From positions 171,301,703-171,365,702 of the forward strand of contig NC_057800.1 in assembly GCF_018294505.1 (NCBI RefSeq): DNA of 64,000 nt, given 5' to 3'. Positions within the stretch are counted from its first letter, which is position 1, and each line of letters opens with the position of its first letter. Both the position numbers and the translations under genes were made by a program. Of the stretch, positions 56,964-64,000 are shown piece after piece. The stretch is from Triticum aestivum (Eukaryota > Streptophyta > Magnoliopsida > Poales > Poaceae). Under the pieces are notes generated by a model that was not told the DNA's origin, did not search any database, and saw only the letters and a program-made list of their open reading frames with translations.

Positions 56964-58311
56964 TGATGTCTACTACACAACCTTCTTCTTGTAGACGTTA
57001 TTGGGCCTCGAAGTGCAGAGGTTTGTAGGACAGCAGCAGATTTCCCTCAAGTGGATGACCTAAGGTTTATCAATCCGTGGGAGGCGTAGGGTGAAGATGG
57101 TCTCTCTCAAACATCCCTGTAACCAAATAGCCAAGAGTCTCTTGTGTCCCCAACACACCCAATACAATGGTAAATTGTATAGGTGCACTAGTTCGGCGAA
57201 GAGATGGTGATACAAGTGCAATATGGATGGTAGATATGGGTTTTTGTAATCTGAAAATATATAAACAGCAAGGTAACTAATGATAAAAGTGAGCGAAAAT
57301 GGTATTACAATGCGTTGAAACAAGGCCTAGGGTTCATACTTTCACTAGTGCAAGTTCTCTCAACAATAATAACATAATTGGATCATATAACAATCCCTCA
57401 ACATGCAACAAAGAGTCACTCCAAAGTCACTAATAGCGGGGAACAAACGAAGAGATTATTGTAGGGTATGAAACCACCTCAAAGTTATCCTTTCCGATCG
57501 ATCTATTCAAGAGTCGTAGTAAAATAACACGAAGTATTCTTTCCGTTCGATCTCTCCTAGAGTTCGTAATAGAATAACACCTTAAGACACAAATCAACCA
57601 AAACCCTAATGTCACCTAGATACTCCGATGTAACCTCAAGTATCCGTGGGTATGATTATACAATATGCATCACACAATCTCAGATTCATCTTTTCAACCA
57701 ACACAAAGAACTTCAAGAGTGCCCCGAAGTTTCTACCGGAGAGTCAAAACGAAAATGTGTGCCAACCCCTATGCATAAGTTCACAAGGTCACGGAACTCA
57801 CAAGTTGATCACCAAAACATACATCAAGTGGATCACGTGAATATCCCATTGTCACCACAGATAAGCACATGCAAGATATACATCAAGTGTTCTCAAATCC
57901 TTAAAGACTCAATCTGATAAGATAACTTCAAAGGGAAAACTCAATCCATTACAAGAGAGTAGAGGGGGAGAAGCATCATAAGATCCAACTATAATAGCAA
58001 AGCTCACGATATATCAAGATCGTGCCAAATCAAGAACAAGAGAGAGAGAGAGAGAACAAACACATAGCTACCGGTACATACCCTCAGCCCCGAGGGTGAA
58101 CTACTCCCTCCTCGTCATCGAGAGCACCGGGATGATAAAGATGGCCACCGGTGAGGGATCTCCCCTCCGGCAGGGTGCCGGAACAGGGTCTCGATTGGTT
58201 TTTGGTGGCTACAGAGGCTTGCGGCGGCGGAACTCCCGATCTAGCTTATTTTTTTGGCGGTTTCTGTATTTACAAGAATTTTTTGGCGTTGGTCTCATGT
58301 CAGGGGGTCTC
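56964..58311 (-). repeat. 5' LTR of TE-9, truncated in this window by TE-12
   Basis: Starts TGATGTCTAC and breaks at GGGGGTCTC/TGATAACCC. The left LTR continues past the same point, which fixes the TE-12 boundary. Confidence 0.95.
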
Positions 58312-59694
58312 TGATAACCCACAAGTATAGGGGATCGCAACAGTTTTCAAGGGTAGAGTATTCAACCCAAATTTATTGATTCAACACAAGAGGAGCCAAA
58401 GAATATTCTCAAGTATTAACAGTTGAGTTGTCAATTCAACCGCACCTGAAAGACTTAATATCTGCAGCAAAGTATTTAGTAGCAAAGTAATATGATAGTA
58501 GCAGTAATGGTGGCAAAAGTAACGGTAGCAGTTTTGTAGTGATTTTAACAGTGGAAACGGAAAAGTAACTAAGCAAAGTTCAATATATGAAAAGCTCGTA
58601 GGAAATGGATCAGGGATGGATAATTATGTCGGATGTGATTCCTCATGCAACAGTTATAACATAGGGTGATACAGAACTAGCTCCAGTTCATAGATGTAAT
58701 GTAGGTATGTATTCCTAATATAGTCATACATGCTTTGGAAAAGAACTTGCATGACATGTTTTGTCCTACCCTCCCGTGGCAGCGGGATCCTATTGGAAAC
58801 TAAGGTATATTAAGGCCTCCTTTTAATAGAGTACCGGACCAAAGCATTAACACTTAGTGAATACATGAAATCCTCAAACTACGGTCATCACCGGTAAGTA
58901 TCACGATTATTGTCACTTTGGGGTTAACGGAACATAACACATAATAGGTGACTATAGACTTGCAAGATAGGATCAAGAACTCACATATATTCATGAAAAC
59001 ATAATAGGTTCAGATCTGAAATCATGGCACTCGGGCCCTAGTGACAAGCATTAAGCATAGCAAAGTCATAGAAACATCAATCTCAGAACATAATGGATAC
59101 TAGGGATCAAACCCTAACAAAACTAACTCGATTACATGATAAATCTCATCCAACCCATCACTGTCCAGCAAGCCTACGATGGAATTACTCACGCACGACG
59201 GTGAGCATCATGAAATTGGTGATGGAGTAAGGTTGATGATGATGATGGCGACGGATTCCCCTCTCCGAAGCCCCGAATGGACTCCAGATCAGCCCTCCCG
59301 AGAGAGATTAGGGCTTGGCGGCGGCTCCGTATCGTAAAACGCAATGAATCCTTCTCTCTGATTTTTTTCTCCGTGAACGTGAATATATGGAGTTGGACTT
59401 GAGGTCGGTGGAGCACCAGGGGGCCCACGAGGCAAGGGGCGCGCCCCCACCCTCGTAGACAGGGTGTGGCCCCCCTGGCCTTGATTCTTTCGCCAGTATT
59501 TTTATATATTCCAAAAATATTCTCCGTTGATTTTCAGGTCATTCCAAGAACTTTTATTTCTGCACAAAAATAACACCATGGCAATTCTGATGAAAACAGC
59601 GTCAGTCCGGGTTAGTTCCATTCAAATCATGCAAGTTAGAGTCCAAAACAAGGGCAGAAGTGTTTGGAAAAGTAGATACGTTGGAGACGTATCG
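58312..59694 (-). repeat. 3' LTR of TE-12 (1,383 bp)
   Basis: TGATAACCCACAAG start. It matches the copy at 63515 onward base for base over long stretches. The terminal base is G instead of the expected A. Confidence 0.93.
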
Positions 59695-61744
59695 ACTCCC
59701 CCAAGCTTAAACCTTTGCTTGTCCTCAAGAAATTCAGTTGACAAACTGAAAGTGATAAAGAAAAAGTTTTACAAACTTTGTTCGCTCTTGTTGTTGTAAA
59801 TATGTAAAGCCAACATTCAAGTTTTCAGCAAAGATTATGAACTAACCGTATTCACAATAACATTTAGGTCGCATGGTTACTCATATCAATGGCATAATCA
59901 ACTAGCGAGCAATAATAGTAAATCTCGGATGACAACACTTTCTCAAAAAATCATAATATGATACAACAAGATGGTATCTCGCTAGCCCTTTCTAAGACCG
60001 CAAAACATAAATGCAGAGCACCCCTGAAGATCAAGGGCCGACTGGAAATTGTAATTCATGGTAAAAGAGATCCAGTCAAGTCATACTCAATGTAAACTAA
60101 CAATAATACATGCAAATGACAGCGATGCTCTCCAACTGGTGCTTTTTAATAAGAGGATGATGACTCAACATAAAAGTAAATAGATAGGCCCTTCGCAGAG
60201 GGAAGCAGGGATTTGTAGAGGTGCCAGAGCTCAGTTTTTGAAATAGAGATGAATAATATTTTAAGCAGTATACTTTCATTGTCAACATAACAACCGAGAT
60301 ATCTCGATATCTTCCATGCTACACACATTATTGGCGGTTCCCAAGCAGAATGGTAAAGTTTATACTCCCCCACCACCAACAAGCATCAATCCATGGCTTG
60401 CCCGAAACAACGGGTGCCTCCATCTAACAACAATCATGGGGGAGTTTTCTTTGCAATTATTTTGATTTGATTTGAGCATGGGACTGGGCATCCCGGTGAC
60501 CAGCCATTTTATGGTGAGTGAGGAGCGAAGTCCACTCCTCTTGAGAATAACCCGCCTAGCATGGAAGATACAGACAACCCTAGTTGATACATGAGCTATT
60601 CGATTATACAAAACAAAATTTCATTTGAAGGTTTAGAGTTTGGCACATACAAATTTACTTGGAACGGCAGGTAGATACCGCATATAGGAAGGTATGGTGG
60701 ACTCATATGGAATAACTTTTGAGGTTCATGGAGTTGGATGCACAAGCAGTATTCCAGCTTAGTACAAGTGAAGGCTAGAAAGAGACTGGGAAGCGACCAG
60801 CTAGAGAGCGACAATAGTCATGAACATGCATTAAAATTAATCAACACTGAATGCAAGCATGAGTAGGATATAATTCATCATGAACATAAATATCGTGGAG
60901 GCTATGTTGATTTTGTTTCAACTACATGCATGAACATGTGCCAAGTCAAGCCACTCGGATCGTTCAAAGGAGGATACCACCCTATCACACCACATCACAA
61001 CCATTTTAATAGCATGTTGGCACGCAAGGTTAACCATTATAAACTCCTAGCAAATTAAGCATGGCATGGGCAAATATAATCTCTAATTGTCATTGCAAAC
61101 ATGTTTCATTCATAATGGGTTGAATCATGAATGATGAACTAATCATATTTACAAAAACAAGAGAGGTCGAGTTCATACCAGCTTCTCTCATCTCAATCGG
61201 TTCATCATATATCATCATTATTGCCTTTCACTTGCACAACCGAATAGTGTGGATAATAATAATAGTGCACATGCATTGGACTAAGCTGGAATCTGCAAGC
61301 ATTCAATACAAGGGAGAAGACAAGGTAATATGGGCTCTTTGTTAGATCAAAAATAATTCATATGAGAGCCACTCAACATTTTCATCATGGTCTTCTCCTC
61401 TCGACCCCCAAAGAAAGGAAAGGAAATAAAAGTATTTACACGGAAAAGCTCCCAACAAGCAAAAGAAGAGCGAGAAATATTTTTGGGTTTTCTTTTAATT
61501 ATTAGTACCACAAGCATGGAAAGTAAACTAGCTAAAAGATACAACTATTTTTTTGGTTTTTATTAAGGTTTTTCAAACACACAAGAAGAAGGCTTAAAAA
61601 GAAATTAAGCTAGCATGGATAATACAATGAAAAAGTATGAGCACCGACAATCGGAATGAGTGTGTGAACATGAATGTAATGTCGGCGAGAAATACGTACT
61701 CCCCCATGCTTAGGCTTTTGGCCTAAGTTGGTCTATGCCCATGG
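59695..61744. other. TE-12 internal non-coding region
   Basis: AT-rich, no recognisable protein. The minus strand has the purine tract AAGCTTGGGGGAGT next to the LTR (59695-59708). A related word CTCCCCCATGCTTAGG on plus lies at 61699. Confidence 0.6.
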
Positions 61745-62805
61745 ATCAAAGCTACCCTCTCAAGTGTACTGAGGAGGATCCTCAGGGTGCCACTGGTTAG
61801 CTATCTCCTCTGGATCCCACTAATAAATAGACTGACGGCGAGGATCAAGTGGTGGCTTCGGCTCTGGAGCTGATGTCAGGTTCTGGTATGCCTGAACGAC
61901 CTCCGACAAAACAAGGTATGTGCCTGAAAATATGTTGAACAAAGAGGGAGCGGGCAAGGTAATAATCTCAAAGTAATTCTTATCAAATATCGGTCTATAG
62001 TTAAGCATCTTCTTCTTATTCTTAACAATAAAATCATGTGCTACCATACTCTTATAATCTATAAAACCATGAGGCAACAACTTTTCCTCTTTCTCATAAT
62101 GCCTAATAGGCATGTTAAAGTGTGCAGCAAGGCGCAAGGCGCAGATGCCTCCCAAGACGGGACCCTTTGTACGGTTCAAATTTAACCGTTTAGCAACAAT
62201 AGCGCCTAAACTAAAAGTGGTATCACGAAACAAAGTATGGCGCAAAATAACAATATCAGGGGCACTAAGATTTCCATAGTTCCCACGACCAATTAAGCAT
62301 CTATTAGCAAATATTGCAAAGTAACGTAGGACAGGAAAATATATGCTAGTAATTCTTGCATCGAAAACCTTCCTCGTTTCCCCTACAACAATCATATCAA
62401 TGAATCCATCCACATCATTACGATGTGGTTCCTCTATGCTGCCCTCAAAGGGTATCCTACAAAACCGGCAAAAATCATAAAGTGACATCTCCTTATGCTC
62501 ATCATATAATAGAATTCCACCTAAGGTGGTGATCTCCTAGTATGGAAATGAAAATTTTGCACAAAAATATTGGTGAGTAGGAGATACTGTTCACACTGGT
62601 TGTGGAGGAAGTCAGTGAGGCCTGCATTCTGAGCCAAATAATAAAAATCTTCATAAATCTCGGCTTCTCTCAAGAACTCATCACAAGGCCATTCACCTGG
62701 CCGAACCTCTGTAGTACGAGGGAGATTATACTTGGATTTCTTATTCTCTTCACTTTGCTTATCCTTCGAGCTTCGGGTCGATGAGCCCCTCAAAAATCTC
62801 TTCAT
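61745..62805 (-). pseudogene. TE-12 retrotransposon protein (Athila ORF1 / plant transposon protein type), frameshift and TAG
   Basis: The N-terminal part, 62805-62521 (basic start MKRFLRGSSTRSSKDK, then AQNAGLTDFLHNQCEQY), is in a different frame from the main part, 62488-61820 (RIPFEGSIEEPHRNDVDGF, FPVLRYFAIFANRCLIGRG, ILRHTLFRDTTFSLGA, HYEKEEKLLPHGF). A frameshift therefore lies between 62489 and 62530. The main part stops at a TAG at 61820 and continues in frame WDPEEIANQWHPEDPPQ to a TGA near 61760. By position it takes the place of gag. I recall such proteins from Athila-like and wheat non-autonomous elements; function not established. Confidence 0.7.
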
Positions 62806-63483
62806 CTTTTTCTAAAAATTTCTGAAAATTTTAGTAACTTAAAATAAAAGTGAACCAAACTCAACAAGATTGATAGCAACTACTCCTACAAGTGCCTAGA
62901 TGCCATATCATGCATTAAAACTACTTTTGACCACATAAATTTGACATGCAAGCTCAAGAACAGGGTCACCTAAGCAGCAAAGATTTGCAATAAATAAAGC
63001 ACTAGAACAAAAACTAATTGGACTATTGGAGGAGTCACATACCGAGGAACAATCCCCCAAATCAGTTTTGTGAAAGGAGCTTTGAGCAGCAAGATGAGCT
63101 AGAACACGGGTTTGAGCTGGTGGATGATTTTTTCTGGAGGAAGTCGAAGTGTGCGGGTGCAAAAATAAGTGGAGGGGACCCACATGGGGTCCACGAGGCA
63201 GGGGGCGCCCCAGGGGGGTGGGCGTGCCCTGGACCCTCGTGGCCAGGTGGTGGGTCCCCCAGGTGTGTTCTCAGTGCAAATAATTCTTAAATATTCTACA
63301 AAAATCATATTTCATTTTCAGGACATTTGGAGAACTTCTATTTTTGGGGTATTTTTATTGCAAGAATAATTGATAAAATAGACAGAAAATTCTATTTTTG
63401 CTTTATTTAATCTAAATAACAGAAAGTAAAAGGAGGGTACAGAGAGTATATTTGCTCCCCGGTGACTCAAAGAATAGAGCTAT
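62806..63483. other. TE-12 leader region
   Basis: Between the ORF start and the primer site. It holds a GC-rich piece at ~63170-63260 with GGGGGCGCCCC-type palindromic words, similar to those in the LTRs. No gene seen. Confidence 0.5.
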
Positions 63484-63502
63484 GCTCCCCGGCAACGGCG
63501 CA
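63484..63502 (-). other. Primer binding site of TE-12
   Basis: The minus strand reads TGCGCCGTTGCCGGGGAGC, like the TE-9 site with one G missing near the start. It lies 12 bases from the LTR. Confidence 0.6.
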
Positions 63503-63514
63503 GGAAAATAGTCT

Positions 63515-64000
63515 TGATAACCCACAAGTATATGGGATCGCAACAGTTTTCGAGGGTAGAGTATTCAACCCAAATTTATTGATTTGACACAAGAGGAGCC
63601 AAAGAGTATTCTCAAGTATTAACAGTTGAGTTGTCAATTTAACCGCACCTGAAAGACTTAATATCTGCAGCAAAGTATTTAGTAGCAAAGTAATATGATA
63701 GTAGCGGTAATAGTGGCAAAAGTAACCGTAGCAGTTTTGTAGTGATTGTAACAGTGGCAACAGAAAAGTAACTAAGCAAAGATCAATATATGAAAAGCTC
63801 TTAGGAAATGGATCAGTGATGGATAATTATGTCGGATGCGATTCCTCATGCAACAGTTATAATATAGGGTGACACAGAACTAGCTCTAGTTCATTGATGT
63901 AATGTAGGCATGTATTCCGAATATAATCATACATACTTATGGAAAAGAACTTGCATGACATCTTTTGTCCTACCCTCCTGTGGCAGCGGGGTCCTATTGG
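63515..64000 (-). repeat. 5' LTR of TE-12, partial
   Basis: TGATAACCCACAAG at 63515, continuing to the window end. It is the second copy of the 58312 LTR. Confidence 0.93.

Larger units (their letters stand above)
42221..58311 (-). mobile_element. TE-9: non-autonomous LTR retrotransposon with one acidic ORF, holding the nested Angela element; right LTR cut by TE-12
   Basis: A minus-strand element with left (3') LTR 42221-53291, internal 53292-56963 and right (5') LTR from 56964. Ends are TGATGTCTAC and GACGTATCA on the plus strand. The internal region has one 179-residue open frame and no RT, integrase or gag motif. TE-12 interrupts the right LTR at 58311/58312; its remaining part is beyond the window. 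Left flank CGGCC is the candidate TSD. Confidence 0.9.
58312..64000 (-). mobile_element. TE-12: non-autonomous LTR element with a gag/Athila-like ORF, right end off window
   Basis: A minus-strand element nested in the TE-9 right LTR. Left (3') LTR 58312-59694, internal 59695-63514, right (5') LTR from 63515. Plus-strand ends TGATAACCC and ACGTATCG (A expected last). The only protein-like region is near the 5' LTR. No RT or integrase in 3.8 kb. Confidence 0.92.

Noticed and set aside
59308..59514. Overlapping frames near the end of the TE-12 left LTR
   Set aside because: LTR sequence without protein similarity.

Overview
This window looks like Triticeae (wheat, Aegilops or barley type) intergenic DNA. 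It is almost entirely nested transposable elements, and I found no intact host gene, rRNA or tRNA. The case for Triticeae rests on an Angela/WIS/BARE-type Copia element, several LTR families whose termini read TGATACGTC, a Tekay-type chromovirus, Tat-lineage Gypsy elements with antisense genes, and a gene-capturing Helitron. Family assignments come from memory of motifs; boundaries come from LTR ends and target-site duplications (TSDs) read directly.

Left block (1-30977). An outer Tat-lineage Gypsy element (TE-1, minus strand) runs off the left edge. From right to left it has a 5' LTR (30443-30977), one gag-pol frame, tandem-repeat 3' UTR arrays with an assembly gap, and a spliced antisense gene on the plus strand (1-2889). 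A chromovirus (TE-2, 8008-27411, TSD AGTGT) split its gag-pol frame. TE-2 was then hit by a young Tat-like element that lacks RT and integrase (TE-3, 10452-19429, TSD GTGGT) and by a Gypsy element (TE-4, 23380-25530), later cut by a deletion.

Middle block (30978-42220). TE-1 sits inside a BARE/Angela-type LTR (30978-32559). That LTR adjoins the 3' part of a non-autonomous element (TE-6, 32560-40269), which contains a solo LTR (32662-34235, TSD ATGGG) and a 4-kb Helitron (36054-40036). The Helitron carries broken, intron-containing fragments of a DDM1-type chromatin remodeler gene and an ABCC/MRP transporter gene. Then come an array of small TCGGT-N3-ACCGA palindromes, a decayed Gypsy integrase and LTR-like debris.

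Right block (42221-64000). A non-autonomous LTR element (TE-9, minus) holds a decayed 9.4-kb Angela/WIS element in its left LTR (42262-51634, TSD GTTGG); that element holds a solo LTR of its own (46737-47657, TSD GTTTG). TE-9's right LTR is interrupted by another non-autonomous element (TE-12, 58312 onward), which runs off the right edge.

The parts show an insertion history rather than a pathway. By-eye LTR comparisons agree with the nesting: TE-3 is very young, TE-2 older, the Angela copy older still. The two most notable signals are the Helitron carrying part of a DDM1-like gene (DDM1 is a master transposon silencer) and the damage pattern of TE-1: seven in-frame stops in gag-pol, all TAG, and no frameshift.
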